64,000 nucleotides of DNA from Pseudomonas sp. RIT-PI-AD (GCF_025642785.1 NZ_JANZKU010000004.1:213725-277724), one strand, 5' to 3'. Shown: positions 1 through 9,374, counted from the first letter of the stretch. Numbers and translations: made by a program. The notes: generated from the sequence alone by a model not told the origin.

Positions 1-96
1 TTCCTCATTCAATACCTCGTCCATGACGATATCGGGCTCCATGAGGAGCATCTCATCGTCGACGTCAAACTCCGGCGCTACTTTGTCGAGTGCCAT
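1..96 (-). CDS. rpoS: RNA polymerase sigma factor RpoS, N-terminal part only
   Basis: The minus strand reads from an ATG at 96 into the window edge, starting MALDKVAPEFDVDDEMLL. This resembles the acidic, poorly conserved N-terminus of Pseudomonas RpoS (region 1.1), the stationary-phase and stress sigma factor. Only 32 codons are present, so none of the conserved sigma regions 2 to 4 can be checked. The identification rests on this N-terminus plus the upstream gene: nlpD precedes rpoS in gammaproteobacteria, and the main rpoS promoter usually lies inside nlpD. A GGGA ribosome-binding sequence lies about 8 bases before the ATG. Confidence 0.85.
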   Translation of the reverse strand, partial: MALDKVAPEFDVDDEMLLMEPDIVMDEVLNEE

Positions 97-198
97 TGTT
101 ATTGTCCCGTGCTGAGTTCGACAACAAGCCCTGGTGGGACCCATTCCTTGGTACCCCTGAGCCAGTTCCTCCCACGCCGGGTGACGGCTGGGCCGCAG

Positions 199-1089
199 TC
201 AACGTCGCGGCAGATATTGCAGAGGGTCTACGGGTTTACCCTGACGGCGAATCTCGAAGTGAAGTTTCACCCGGTCTGTGCCCGTCGATCCCATCTCGGC
301 AATGTTTTGCCCGGCCTTGACCTGCTGTCCCTCCCTCACCAGCAATCTACGGTTGTGTCCGTAGGCGCTCACGTAGGTATCGCTGTGCTTGATGATGATC
401 AGCTCGCCGTAGCCCCGCAATCCACTGCCGGCGTACACCACTGTCCCATCAGACGCAGCTAAAACAGGCTGTCCTAATTCCCCGGCGATATCAATGCCTT
501 TATTCAAACTTCCGTTTGAGGAAAATCGGCCGATCAAAAGGCCGCTCGACGGCCATGCCCAGCCGCTCGAGGAGCGAACGCCAGGCGTTGCCGGAACCGC
601 CGTCGGGGTTGGCGGAGTCACCACCGGAGCCGGGTTCTGGCCGGGTGAAGATTTGGGCGGCAGCGGAACCACGGTCGTGGTTCGGGTCGAGGAACCGCTG
701 GGCGAGGAACTGATGACCACCGGGGTCGAAACGGGTGCGCCCGCCGTGACCGGCGCGCCGTCTTGCGCGGTGCCGCCGTCGAACCGGATGCGCTGCCCTG
801 GACGGATGACATAGGGAGGGGCGATGCGGTTGCGCGAGGCCAATGCTTTCCAGTCCCAGCCGTAGCGGAAGGCGATCGAGTAGAGGGTCTCTCCGCGCTG
901 CACGACGTGCTGGCCGCTCGTAATGGGGACGCGCTTCTGCACCGGGTTGCCGTTGCGGTCGACGACCTGGACGCCTTCGCGCGGCGTGCTGCTGCAACCG
1001 GCGAGCAGACCGCTCAATGCGATGGCCAACAGCAGGCAATGCCCGGGTGTACCGACGTGAAAGCGCTGCCTAAGGGCCGTCAGGCTCAC
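199..1089 (-). CDS. nlpD: NlpD-like LysM/M23 lipoprotein, activator of cell-wall amidase
   Basis: Outer-membrane lipoprotein of 296 residues. A signal peptide ends in a lipobox LAGC (Cys32), a LysM peptidoglycan-binding domain covers about 60-102, a Pro/Ser/Thr-rich linker follows, and a C-terminal M23 (LytM) domain fills about 190-290. The domain looks catalytically dead: the usual HxxxD reads NKGID and the HxH motif reads KLHFE. This fits the NlpD/EnvC role of activating an amidase (AmiC type) during cell separation rather than cutting glycan peptides itself. The GTG at 1089 was chosen because GGGGAG sits just before it and it places the lipobox correctly; an in-frame ATG at 1185 would give an implausible leader. 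The gene lies upstream of rpoS and probably carries its promoter. Confidence 0.92.
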   Translation of the reverse strand: MSLTALRQRFHVGTPGHCLLLAIALSGLLAGCSSTPREGVQVVDRNGNPVQKRVPITSGQHVVQRGETLYSIAFRYGWDWKALASRNRIAPPYVIRPGQRIRFDGGTAQDGAPVTAGAPVSTPVVISSSPSGSSTRTTTVVPLPPKSSPGQNPAPVVTPPTPTAVPATPGVRSSSGWAWPSSGLLIGRFSSNGSLNKGIDIAGELGQPVLAASDGTVVYAGSGLRGYGELIIIKHSDTYVSAYGHNRRLLVREGQQVKAGQNIAEMGSTGTDRVKLHFEIRRQGKPVDPLQYLPRR

Positions 1090-1192
1090 TCCACTCCCCT
1101 TTTCTCTAATCAAAGTGCGGCCTATTGTGCCGGAAAACTGGCGCGTCGCCAGCGGCGGTAGCGATCTAGACCGCAAAGCGGGCAAATGATCG

Positions 1193-1870
1193 TCACGCCA
1201 CCGGGCCGTTGAGCAGGGGGACGAAACGTACGGCGTCCAGCACGTGCCGGGAAAACCCTGCGGCTTCGCGAACGATCAGCATCAACTGCTGCACGTCGCC
1301 CGCGCCCACCGGTATCACCATGCGTCCGCCCGGCGCCAGTTGCTCCAGCAGGGCCTGGGGTACGTCCGCGGCGGCGGCGGTGACGATGATGCCGTTGTAC
1401 GGCGCCAGGGCGGGCCAGCCTTCCCAGCCGTCGCCCCAACGGAACACGACATTCCGCAGCTTGAGCTCCACCAGCCGTTCCTTGGCGCGGTCCTGCAGTT
1501 TCTGGATGCGCTCGACGGAGAACACCCGCTCCACCAGCTGTGCCAGCACCGCGGTCTGGTAACCGGAGCCGGTACCGATTTCCAGGACCTTGTCCAGCGG
1601 ACCGGCCGCCAGCAGCAACTCGGTCATGCGCCCGACCATATAAGGTTGGGAAATGGTCTGGTTATGACCTATGGGCAGTGCCGTGTCTTCATAGGCCCGA
1701 TGGGCCAGCGCCTCGTCGACGAACAGGTGGCGCGGCGTGCGCCGGATGACTTCGAGCACCCGGGCGTTCGACAAGCCTTCGTCGTACAGGCGCTCGATCA
1801 AGCGTTCGCGGGTGCGTTGCGAGGTCATGCCGATCCCGCCACGCAGCAAATGGTCCTTTTCACGCGCCAT
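1193..1870 (-). CDS. pcm: Protein-L-isoaspartate O-methyltransferase
   Basis: Cytosolic SAM-dependent repair enzyme that methylates L-isoaspartyl residues in aged proteins so they can revert to aspartate. The 225-residue product carries the family signature around [12 protein letters not shown] and the SAM-binding motif [14 protein letters not shown], and ends in the conserved VRFVPLLNG. The ATG at 1870 overlaps the surE stop by one base (TGATG) and has GGAGGG upstream. A second start at 1828 (MTSQRTRE) would give 211 residues, the length I recall for P. aeruginosa, so the first 14 residues are uncertain. The surE-pcm-nlpD-rpoS order is the standard stress/stationary-phase arrangement. Confidence 0.95.
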   Translation of the reverse strand: MAREKDHLLRGGIGMTSQRTRERLIERLYDEGLSNARVLEVIRRTPRHLFVDEALAHRAYEDTALPIGHNQTISQPYMVGRMTELLLAAGPLDKVLEIGTGSGYQTAVLAQLVERVFSVERIQKLQDRAKERLVELKLRNVVFRWGDGWEGWPALAPYNGIIVTAAAADVPQALLEQLAPGGRMVIPVGAGDVQQLMLIVREAAGFSRHVLDAVRFVPLLNGPVA

Positions 1871-2619
1871 CAAAGCAGGCCCTCCAGCCAGCCATCGAGG
1901 CTCGAAAAAGCCTCGTTGAACGTTCGATCGAGTTTCAGCGGGGTAATGGATACATAGCCCTGCAGGACCGCATGGAAATCCGTGCCGGGACCGGCGTCGT
2001 CGCCATCGCCGGCGGCGGCGATCCAATAGCCCAGCTTGCCACGCGGGTTGACCAGGGTGACGGGGCGCGCGGCCCGCGCCCGGTGCCCGAGACGGGTCAG
2101 TTGAACGCCCCGGATGCGCTCCAGGGGTAGGTTGGGAATGTTGACGTTGAGCACGGTGCGCGGCGGCAGATCCAGCCGGTCGTGGGCCGCCACCAGCTTG
2201 CGGGCGAAATGGGCGGCGGTCGCCAGGTTGTCCGGCTGCCGCGACAGCAGCGAGAACGCGAACGCCGTGCGGCTGAGGAAGCGCCCTTCCACCGCGGCGG
2301 CGACGGTGCCCGAATAGAGCACGTCGTCGCCCAGGTTGGCGCCCATGTTGATCCCCGCCACCACAATGTCGGGCGGCGTTTCCAGCAGGCCGTTGATACC
2401 CAAATGCACGCAATCGGTCGGCGTGCCATCGAGGGCGATGAAGCCGTTGGCCAGGTAGTGCGGATACAACGGACGATCGAGCGTCAACGCGCTGCTCGCG
2501 CCGCTCCGGTCCTGATCCGGGGCGATCACGACGCACTCGTCATCGGCCGCCAGCGCGTTGTAAAGCGCGGCGAGGCCCGGGGCGTTCACCCCGTCGTCGT
2601 TGGCGATCAGAATACGCAT
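1870..2619 (-). CDS. surE: 5'/3'-nucleotidase SurE
   Basis: Metal-dependent nucleoside monophosphate phosphatase of 249 residues. The N-terminus [10 protein letters not shown] contains the paired metal-binding aspartates (Asp8, Asp9), followed by DRSGASS with the metal-ligand serine near 39 and the AGINMGAN segment near 90, all diagnostic for SurE. The start overlaps the end of truD by 13 bases and the stop overlaps the pcm ATG by one base, so translation of truD, surE and pcm is probably coupled. SurE belongs to a stationary-phase survival set with pcm, nlpD and rpoS. Confidence 0.96.
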   Translation of the reverse strand: MRILIANDDGVNAPGLAALYNALAADDECVVIAPDQDRSGASSALTLDRPLYPHYLANGFIALDGTPTDCVHLGINGLLETPPDIVVAGINMGANLGDDVLYSGTVAAAVEGRFLSRTAFAFSLLSRQPDNLATAAHFARKLVAAHDRLDLPPRTVLNVNIPNLPLERIRGVQLTRLGHRARAARPVTLVNPRGKLGYWIAAAGDGDDAGPGTDFHAVLQGYVSITPLKLDRTFNEAFSSLDGWLEGLL

Positions 2620-3665
2620 GGGTTTTCCATCGGTTCCGCCGGCAGCAGGTCCACGAGCTCACGCACCACCACGGTGGCGAAGCAACCGGCCGGCAGGACG
2701 AATTCCAGTTGCAGAACATCGAGCTCGGGATAATGCCACGTCAGCTTGCCGATGGGGAGGCGCAGAATGCGTCGTTCCTGGCTCATGTCTGCGCTGGCCA
2801 GCCAGGCGGCGAGGCCGGCCTGTTCCTCGGCGAGCGCCTGTTCCAGGGCCTGGATGGAACTGCCCGCAGGACTCGGCCCGGCGCCCCACAGCGGGCCGGT
2901 CGGGTGCAGGTCGAGCACCGCCAGGCGCGGGTCCTGGCATTCCGCCTCGCCGGCCATGAAGAAGCTGCGGCTATCGGTGAAGGCCAGCAGGTCGCCGAGT
3001 TCGGCGCGGTTCCAGTTGCCCGCCTCGACGCGCTTCGCCAGGACGCGGTTGAACAGGTAGCTGCGCGCCGCGGAGAGCAGCCGGGACCGCAGGTTGCGCG
3101 ATTCCGGCAACTCGCCGCGTTGGGCGAAGGCCAGGGCGTCGATTAGGTTGCCGCCGCCGAAGCCGAACCGCTGCAAGCCGTAGTAATTCGGCACACCTTG
3201 GCTGGCAAGGCCTCGCAGGCGCGCGTCCAGCGCTTCGCGCTCGCCGCTCAGCGCGGTGAGGCGCAGGGTGAATCCGTTGGCGGCATGGGCGCCGCGTTGC
3301 AACTTGCGGCTATGCCGGGTGCGCTGGAGGATACGCAGGCTGTCGTTTTCCGCCGCGGCCAGATCGGGATCGGCCTTGCCCGGCAGGTGCAGGCTGAACC
3401 ACTGTCGGGTCAGCGCCTGGCGATCCTTCAGGCCGGCATAGCTGATGCCGCGCAAGGGCACCCCGGCAGCGCGGGCCAGGCGGCGGGCCGCCTCCTCGGT
3501 ATTGAGGCCACGCTTTTCCACCCACAGCCAGAGGTGTTCGCCGCTGCCGGAGAGGGGAATGTCGAGCACCTCGTCGACCTGGAAGTCCTCGGCGCTGGCT
3601 TTCAACCGCGCCCGCCCGACCGGGCCGCCGTGGGCGCAAGGGCCGAGCAATTCGAGTTCGTTCAT
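2607..3665 (-). CDS. truD: tRNA pseudouridine(13) synthase TruD
   Basis: Makes pseudouridine at position 13 of some tRNAs (tRNA-Glu in E. coli). The 352-residue protein carries the family motif [14 protein letters not shown], with Asp81 as the predicted catalytic nucleophile, and the TruD insertion region with NYYGLQRFG. Its ATG overlaps the stop of ispF (ATGA, 4 bases) and its 3' end overlaps surE by 13 bases. The ispD/ispF-truD-surE-pcm-nlpD-rpoS string is a conserved gammaproteobacterial cluster, which supports the assignment. Confidence 0.96.
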   Translation of the reverse strand: MNELELLGPCAHGGPVGRARLKASAEDFQVDEVLDIPLSGSGEHLWLWVEKRGLNTEEAARRLARAAGVPLRGISYAGLKDRQALTRQWFSLHLPGKADPDLAAAENDSLRILQRTRHSRKLQRGAHAANGFTLRLTALSGEREALDARLRGLASQGVPNYYGLQRFGFGGGNLIDALAFAQRGELPESRNLRSRLLSAARSYLFNRVLAKRVEAGNWNRAELGDLLAFTDSRSFFMAGEAECQDPRLAVLDLHPTGPLWGAGPSPAGSSIQALEQALAEEQAGLAAWLASADMSQERRILRLPIGKLTWHYPELDVLQLEFVLPAGCFATVVVRELVDLLPAEPMENPCVF

Positions 3666-4135
3666 TGCGGCAGCAGCAAGGCGACGGCATGCACCGCGAT
3701 GCCTTCCTCGCGCCCGGTGAAGCCGAGCGTTTCGGTGGTGGTCGCCTTGACGTTGACCTGGTCGAGTTCGACCTGCAGGTCGGCGGCGATCGCCGAGCGC
3801 ATCGCGCCGATATGCGGCGCCATCTTCGGCGCCTGGGCGACGATGGTGGCGTCGACGTTGCCGACTTTCCAGCCCTTGTCGACCACTCGTTGCAGCACCT
3901 GACGCAGCAGTGCGCGGCTGTCGGCGCCCTTGAAGCGCGGATCGGTGTCGGGGAAATGCCGGCCGATATCACCCAGCGCAGCCGCCCCGAGCAGGGCGTC
4001 GCTCAGCGCGTGCAGCAGCACGTCGCCATCGGAATGGGCGATCAGCCCGAATTTATGGGGAATCCGCACGCCGCCGAGGGTGATGAAATCACCCTCGCCA
4101 AATCGGTGCACATCGTAGCCGTGGCCAATACGCAT
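3662..4135 (-). CDS. ispF: 2-C-methyl-D-erythritol 2,4-cyclodiphosphate synthase
   Basis: Fifth step of the MEP isoprenoid pathway: cyclises CDP-methylerythritol 2-phosphate with loss of CMP. The 157-residue length is typical. Asp8 and His10 in [10 protein letters not shown] and His42 in the [14 protein letters not shown] segment are the expected zinc ligands, and the C-terminal [15 protein letters not shown] is the family signature. It is the first gene of the ispF-truD-surE-pcm run. ispD, usually adjacent to ispF in other bacteria, is 4 kb away here, with fghA/adhC/gfnR in between. Confidence 0.97.
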   Translation of the reverse strand: MRIGHGYDVHRFGEGDFITLGGVRIPHKFGLIAHSDGDVLLHALSDALLGAAALGDIGRHFPDTDPRFKGADSRALLRQVLQRVVDKGWKVGNVDATIVAQAPKMAPHIGAMRSAIAADLQVELDQVNVKATTTETLGFTGREEGIAVHAVALLLPQ

Positions 4136-4230
4136 GGAGAACCTCCCTGGAAAAGTCAGCCCGCGATTCTAAAGGAAAGCGCGCATGCCAGTGCGGCAGC
4201 CTTACGAAAGCGGTCGTCGGCCCCCTCTAA

Positions 4231-4250
4231 AATGTAATCCTTATCATTAG
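4231..4250 (+). promoter_or_regulatory. Fur-box-like site
   Basis: AATGTAATCCTTATCATTAG resembles the Fur consensus AATGATAATCATTATCATT: the right-hand 14 bases match at 13 positions if one base is missing in the left half. It lies 18 bases before the ATG of the FecI-like remnant. Iron-starvation sigma genes are normally Fur-repressed, so position and sequence agree. It is probably a relic now that the downstream locus is broken. Confidence 0.6.
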
Positions 4251-4268
4251 TCGGTCATCGAGCGTGCC

Positions 4269-4347
4269 ATGACGGAACTGAACGGCCTCAGGGAGCACCT
4301 CGACGGCGTCTATCGACAGCACCACCGCTGGCTGCAGAGCTGGCTGC
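4269..4347 (+). pseudogene. 5' remnant of a FecI-type ECF sigma factor gene
   Basis: From the ATG at 4269 the frame reads HLDGVYRQHHRWLQSWLR, which resembles the first ~26 residues of FecI/FpvI-type iron-starvation sigma factors (LDxLYRxHHxWLxxWLR, just ahead of region 2). After about codon 26 the similarity stops and the frame hits TAG at 4371. The next base pairs belong to the end of a TonB-dependent receptor in another frame. I infer that one deletion removed the rest of the sigma gene, any fecR-type anti-sigma gene, and most of the receptor. The Fur-box-like site just upstream supports an iron-regulated origin. Confidence 0.7.
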
Positions 4348-4656
4348 GCCCTCTATACCCGCTACAAACTTAGAGGGCCGCTGGATCGTTTCACGGTCGG
4401 GGGAGGCACGCGCTGGCAAAGCGAGGGCTGGCAGGTATTGAACAACCGAGGCAAGGGTATCCGGGAGAAATTCTCCCAGGATCCGTACTGGCTGGTGGAT
4501 GTAATGGCCCGTTACCAGATCAGTGAATATCTGTCGGCCACGCTCAACGTCTACAACCTGTTCGACAAGAAGTACTACACCAACATCGGCTTCTATAACT
4601 CCGCCTACTCGGGCGACCCACGCAACGTCATGCTGAGCACTCACTGGAACTTCTGA
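4348..4656 (+). pseudogene. 3' remnant of a TonB-dependent siderophore receptor gene
   Basis: The frame ending at TGA 4654-4656 encodes about 102 residues beginning ALYTRYKLRGPLDRFTVGGG and containing NVYNLFDKKYYTNIG, then ending in THWNF. This is the pattern of the last beta-strands of FpvA/FecA-type outer-membrane siderophore receptors, including the terminal aromatic Phe needed for barrel assembly. There is no start codon, signal peptide, plug domain or TonB box, so it is a fragment. It joins the FecI remnant at about 4347 in a different frame, as expected from a deletion spanning a sigma/anti-sigma/receptor locus. Confidence 0.8.
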
Positions 4657-4669
4657 CGCCGAAGCATGC

Positions 4670-4699
4670 AGGGGGAAAAGCTGCGAAGCGTTTTCCACC
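4670..4699. repeat. Half copy of the GTGGAAAACGCGAAGCGTTTTCCACC-class hairpin repeat
   Basis: The stretch AGGGGGAAAAGCTGCGAAGCGTTTTCCACC is close to the left half of the repeat at 6160-6236 (GGTGGAAAACCGCGAAGCGTTTTCCACC) and folds into the same short hairpin. It sits 14 bases after the receptor-remnant stop codon, so it could also have served as that gene's transcription end. Confidence 0.5.
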
Positions 4700-4768
4700 T
4701 TTGCATTCCGACCCTTCCCGACCGCCCTCGAGAGCGATGGCACAGCCACTCGCCCCAAGTGAGTCACC

Positions 4769-4890
4769 GTAGGGTGGATGACGCTGTTCTCATCCATCGC
4801 CAGCCTCGGCGGTAAGGTCGGGTGGCGGCCGATGGAGTGTCGGCAAGGTGGAACCCGTCCGGTGGATCGATGAGGCGCGATCCACCCTAC
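4769..4890. repeat. MITE-like repeat, copy 1 (122 bp)
   Basis: Begins GTAGGGTGGATGACGC and ends GCGCGATCCACCCTAC, so the two ends are imperfect inverted repeats. The inside shares blocks with copies 2 and 3: CATCCA near the left end, CCTCGGCGGT(G/A)AGGTCGGGT in the middle, and a GGTGGATCG block near the right end. It is the most diverged of the three. No coding frame fits. Confidence 0.8.
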
Positions 4891-4975
4891 GGAAGCGCGG
4901 TGCCACTGTCGCGGGATCAAGGGGTGTTTCCATTCAGCGAGCGGCGGCGCAACCACTCGATCCAGGCGTTTCACC

Positions 4976-5100
4976 GTAGGGTGGATGACGCCTTCCTCAT
5001 CCACCGTCGCGCCTCGGCGGTGAGGTCGGGTGCTGGTCGATGGAACGTCGGCCAGATTGGAGCCCCGACCGATGGATCGGTGGAGCGTGATCCACCCTAC
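4976..5100. repeat. MITE-like repeat, copy 2 (125 bp)
   Basis: Starts GTAGGGTGGATGACGC and ends GCGTGATCCACCCTAC; the two 16-base ends are inverted repeats with one mismatch. It is nearly identical over its length to copy 3, with about ten scattered differences such as CTGGTCGATGGAACG against CCGGCCGATGGAGCG. It is preceded by TCACC, as is copy 1. There is no transposase nearby, so it would be a non-autonomous or REP-like element. Confidence 0.85.
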
Positions 5101-5121
5101 ATGCACCTACAACGTACCGTC

Positions 5122-5246
5122 GTAGGGTGGATGACGCCTTTCTCATCCACCGTCACGCCTCGGCGGTGAGGTCGGGTGCCGGCCGATGGAGCGTCGGCCA
5201 GATTGGAGCCCCGACCGGTGGATCGGTGGAGCGTGATCCACCCTAC
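5122..5246. repeat. MITE-like repeat, copy 3 (125 bp)
   Basis: Same length and ends as copy 2 (GTAGGGTGGATGACGC to GCGTGATCCACCCTAC) and same orientation, separated from it by 21 bases. With copies 1 and 2 it makes a head-to-tail array filling much of the gap between the receptor remnant and fghA. It ends about 50 bases downstream of the fghA stop codon (fghA is read on the minus strand), so it may also affect the 3' end of that transcript. Confidence 0.85.
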
Positions 5247-5297
5247 ATGCGCCCCGCAGTGGTGGGGGTGGCAGTTGAGGGGCTGGGAAAAAATCTC

Positions 5298-6143
5298 TCA
5301 GCCGTTGAGTGCCTTGGCGTGGTGGCGCAGGTGGTCGTCGATGAAACTGGCGATGAAGTAATAGCTGTGGTCGTAACCCGCTTGCAGGCGCAGTTGCAGC
5401 GGGTGCGACGCCGCGGAGGCGGCGGCCTGGAGGGTTTCCGGCTTGAGTTGAGCGACCCGGAAATCGTCGCGGTCGCCCTGGTCGATGAGGATCGGCAGCT
5501 TTTCCGCAGCATCGGCGATCAGCACGCTGGCATCCCACTCGCGCCAGCGCGAGCGGTCTTCGCCCAAGTAGGCAGCGAAGGCCTTCTCGCCCCAGGGGCA
5601 GTTCATCGGATTGGCGATTGGCGCGAACGCCGATACCGAATGATAACGACCGGGATTCTTCAGCGCGCAGATCAAGGCGCCGTGTCCACCCATGGAGTGG
5701 CCGCTGATGCCGCGCCTGTCGGAGACGGGGAAGTTGGCCTCGATCAACGCCGGCAGTTCGTCGACCACGTAGTCGTACATCCGGTAGTGCCGGGCCCAAG
5801 GCTGCCGGGTGGCGTTGAGGTAGAAGCCGGCACCGAAGCCGAGGTCGTAGGCGCCCTCGGGATCGTCCGCCACGCCCTCGCCCCGCGGGCTGGTGTCCGG
5901 CGCCACGATGATCAGACCGAGTTCGGCCGCCAGGCGGTGCGCGCCGGCCTTCTGCATGAAGTTCTCGTCGGTGCAGGTCAGCCCCGACAGCCAATAGAGC
6001 ACCGGCAAGGTAGCGTCCTGCTCGGCCTGGGGCGGCAGGTAGACGGCGAACACCATGTCGCAATCGAGCGCGGTGGAGCGATGGCGATAGCGCTTGTGCC
6101 AGCCGCCGTGGCTCTTGGTGCTTGAAACGATTTCCAGGGTCAC
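5298..6143 (-). CDS. fghA: S-formylglutathione hydrolase
   Basis: Hydrolyses S-formylglutathione to formate and glutathione, the second step of glutathione-dependent formaldehyde detoxification. The 281-residue alpha/beta-hydrolase (esterase D family) has the nucleophile motif GHSMGG with Ser150, an Asp near 227 (GDRDDF) and His259 (GYDHSYYF), the expected triad; [10 protein letters not shown] around 53-62 is typical of the family. It follows adhC on the same strand, separated by a 77-bp hairpin repeat. Both genes are likely controlled by the divergent LysR gene gfnR. Confidence 0.95.
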   Translation of the reverse strand: MTLEIVSSTKSHGGWHKRYRHRSTALDCDMVFAVYLPPQAEQDATLPVLYWLSGLTCTDENFMQKAGAHRLAAELGLIIVAPDTSPRGEGVADDPEGAYDLGFGAGFYLNATRQPWARHYRMYDYVVDELPALIEANFPVSDRRGISGHSMGGHGALICALKNPGRYHSVSAFAPIANPMNCPWGEKAFAAYLGEDRSRWREWDASVLIADAAEKLPILIDQGDRDDFRVAQLKPETLQAAASAASHPLQLRLQAGYDHSYYFIASFIDDHLRHHAKALNG

Positions 6144-6159
6144 GTGAAACGCCTCCTAC

Positions 6160-6236
6160 GTAGGGTGGAAAACCGCGAAGCGTTTTCCACCAATCAAGGT
6201 GGACAAGCGGCCGGTCGGCCGCGTTGTCCACCCTAC
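6160..6236. repeat. 77-bp double-hairpin repeat between adhC and fghA
   Basis: Begins GTAGGGTGG and ends CCACCCTAC, the same termini as the 125-bp repeats. Inside are two hairpins: GGTGGAAAACCGCGAAGCGTTTTCCACC, and GGTGGACAAGCGGCC paired with GGCCGCGTTGTCCACC. It lies inside the presumed adhC-fghA transcript, four bases beyond the adhC stop codon. It may act as an mRNA-stabilising or partial-termination element. Confidence 0.8.
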
Positions 6237-6239
6237 GGA

Positions 6240-7484
<1,245 letters not shown>

Positions 7485-8375
7485 ATGAGCCGATGGGAAG
7501 GTCTGGACGAGTTCGTCGCGGTCGCCGAAAGCGGAGGCTTCGGCACCGCCGCCGAGCGCCTGGGGCTGTCCTCATCCCACGTCAGTCGACAGATCGCCCG
7601 CCTGGAAGAACGCCTGCAAACCCGGTTGTTCTATCGCAGCACGCGGCGCGTCGCCCTCACCGAGGCCGGCCAGACCTTCCTGCAGCATTGCCAACGTCTG
7701 CAGGACGCCCGCGAGGAAGCGCTGCGCGCCATCGGCGACCTCGCCGCCGAACCCAAGGGCCTGTTGCGCATGACCTGCGCGGTGGCCTATGGCGAACGCT
7801 TCGTGGTACCGCTGGTGAACGCCTTCATGGCGCGGCACCCGCAACTGCGCGTGGATATCGAATTGAGCAATCGACCGCTGGACCTGCTCCACGAAGGGCT
7901 GGACCTGGCGATCCGCCTCGGCCGTCTGCCGGACTCCCGGCTGGTGGCCACGCGGCTGGCGCCGCGGGAGATGTACCTGTGCGCCTCGCCGGCCTACCTG
8001 GAAGGCTATGGCCGGCCCCACAGCCTGTCGGAACTGGCCCGGCACAATTGCCTGGTAGGCAGCAGCGACAGCTGGGCCTTCCGCCAGGGCGAACGGGAGA
8101 TCGCCCTGCGCGTCCAGGGCAACTGGCGCTGCAACAGCGGCCAGGCGGTGCTGGACGCCGCCTTGCGCGGCTTCGGCCTGTGCCAGTTGCCGGACTATTA
8201 CGTGCTGGAGCACCTCCGCAGCGGCGCGCTGGTCTCCCTGCTGGAACAGCACCGACCGCCGCATACCGCGGTGTGGGCGCTGTACCCGCAGCAGCGGCAC
8301 CTGTCGCCGAAGGTCCGGCAATTGGTGGATAGCTTGAAGGCAGGGTTGGCGGAACGTCCCGAATACCGGCCGTGA
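7485..8375 (+). CDS. gfnR: LysR-family regulator of formaldehyde detoxification (GfnR type)
   Basis: A 296-residue LysR-type transcription factor. The N-terminal winged helix-turn-helix spans about 5-62 (FVAVAESGGFGTAAERLGLSS, then SRQIARLEERLQTRLFYRSTRR), followed by a periplasmic-binding-protein-like effector domain. It is divergent from adhC-fghA. In P. aeruginosa the gene in this position regulates glutathione-dependent formaldehyde neutralisation; naming it gfnR relies on that context and not on residues that would define specificity. GAGGAGAA lies 8 bases before the ATG. The stop is 7 bases from the convergent ispD stop. Confidence 0.88.
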   Translation: MSRWEGLDEFVAVAESGGFGTAAERLGLSSSHVSRQIARLEERLQTRLFYRSTRRVALTEAGQTFLQHCQRLQDAREEALRAIGDLAAEPKGLLRMTCAVAYGERFVVPLVNAFMARHPQLRVDIELSNRPLDLLHEGLDLAIRLGRLPDSRLVATRLAPREMYLCASPAYLEGYGRPHSLSELARHNCLVGSSDSWAFRQGEREIALRVQGNWRCNSGQAVLDAALRGFGLCQLPDYYVLEHLRSGALVSLLEQHRPPHTAVWALYPQQRHLSPKVRQLVDSLKAGLAERPEYRP

Positions 8376-8382
8376 CCGGGCT

Positions 8383-9099
8383 TCAGTGCTTGCCGGCCCA
8401 GCGCTGGCGCAGCCAGTCGAGGTCTTCCGGGCGCGTGACTTTGAGGTTGTCCGCGCGCCCCTCCACCAGCCTGGGGGCCTGCCCGGCCCATTCGAGGGCC
8501 GAGGCTTCGTCGGTGATCGCCACGTCGGCCACCAGGGCATCGGCCAGGGCGCGATGCAGGGCGCCGTGGCGGAACATCTGCGGGGTGAACGCCTGCCAGA
8601 TCACCGCGCGGTCCACGGTTTCCTCGACCCGGCCGTCCTTGCCCGCGCGTTTCAAGGTGTCCCGGGCCGGCACCGCCAGCAGGCCCCCGACCGGGTCGTC
8701 GGCCAGTTCACCGAGCAGCAGGTCGAGGTCGAAGCGCGACAGGTTCGGCCGCGCCGCATCGTGCACCAACACCCAGTCCTCGTCGCCGGCGCCCAGTTCG
8801 GCCAGCCGTAGCAGGCCGGCGAGCACCGAATCCGCTCGCGCGGCACCGCCGGTTGCCCGTTGGATGCGCGGGTCGCGAGCGCAGGCGAGGCCCGGCCAAT
8901 AGGGATCGTCCGGCGCCAGGCAGAGCACCAGGCCCCGCAACCCGGGGTGGCCGAGGAAACATTCGAGGGTGTGTTCGAGCAGGGTCCGTCCTGCCAGTTC
9001 GAGGTATTGCTTGGGGCGGTCGGCGTGCATCCGCGAACCGATGCCGGCAGCGGGGATCACCACCCAGAAGGCGGGGCCGGAACGGTCGCTGGCGTTCAT
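8383..9099 (-). CDS. ispD: 2-C-methyl-D-erythritol 4-phosphate cytidylyltransferase
   Basis: Third step of the MEP pathway: forms CDP-methylerythritol from CTP and MEP. The 238-residue protein has the nucleotidyltransferase start VVIPAAGIGSRM with the conserved Arg23 and Lys30 (DRPKQYL), and VHDAARP plus the late ITDEAS segment typical of IspD. The ATG at 9099 overlaps the ftsB stop (ATGA); the frame runs further upstream, but that part lies inside ftsB and is not IspD-like. The ftsB-ispD pairing is standard in gammaproteobacteria. Confidence 0.96.
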   Translation of the reverse strand: MNASDRSGPAFWVVIPAAGIGSRMHADRPKQYLELAGRTLLEHTLECFLGHPGLRGLVLCLAPDDPYWPGLACARDPRIQRATGGAARADSVLAGLLRLAELGAGDEDWVLVHDAARPNLSRFDLDLLLGELADDPVGGLLAVPARDTLKRAGKDGRVEETVDRAVIWQAFTPQMFRHGALHRALADALVADVAITDEASALEWAGQAPRLVEGRADNLKVTRPEDLDWLRQRWAGKH

Positions 9100-9374
9100 T
9101 CGGCCAACTGATAGAGGGTCTCGCCCTCCTTCACCATGCCCAGCTCGTGACGGGCGCGCTCTTCCACGGTCTCCATGCCCTTCTTCAATTCCAGCACTTC
9201 GGCTTCGAGGATCCGGTTGCGTTCCAGCAGCCGCTCGTTCTCGCCTTTCTGGTCGGAAATCTGCTGCTTCAGGTCGGACACCTGCGCAAGGCTGCCGGCG
9301 CCCACCCACAGGCGATACTGCAACCCCGCCAGGAGCAGGATCAGCACGACGAACAACCAGTAAGGGCTACGCAT
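9096..9374 (-). CDS. ftsB: Cell division protein FtsB
   Basis: Small bitopic inner-membrane protein of the divisome FtsQLB complex. The 92 residues comprise a short N-terminal tail, one transmembrane segment (about 5-21, WLFVVLILLLAGLQYRLW) and a coiled coil (about 30-70) rich in Leu and Glu, ending in the typical ARHELGMVKEGETLYQL. It lies between eno (upstream, across a terminator hairpin) and ispD (4-base overlap), the conserved eno-ftsB-ispD order. Only the synteny and topology identify it, but both agree. Confidence 0.94.
   Translation of the reverse strand: MRSPYWLFVVLILLLAGLQYRLWVGAGSLAQVSDLKQQISDQKGENERLLERNRILEAEVLELKKGMETVEERARHELGMVKEGETLYQLAE

Noticed and set aside
1090..1185. 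Longer NlpD starting from an ATG at 1185
   Set aside because: It would put 32 polar, Arg-rich residues before the signal peptide; the GTG at 1089 has a clear ribosome-binding sequence and the lipobox at the right distance.
4288..5106. A 272-codon minus-strand open frame in the gap before fghA
   Set aside because: It is made of the repeat array (the same peptide appears more than once, such as RGVIHPTV-like segments) and the reverse of the receptor remnant.
4769..5246. CRISPR array suggested by three direct repeats
   Set aside because: Units are about 125 bp with inverted ends, spacers are 85 and 21 bp, and there are no cas genes. This is a mobile-type repeat.
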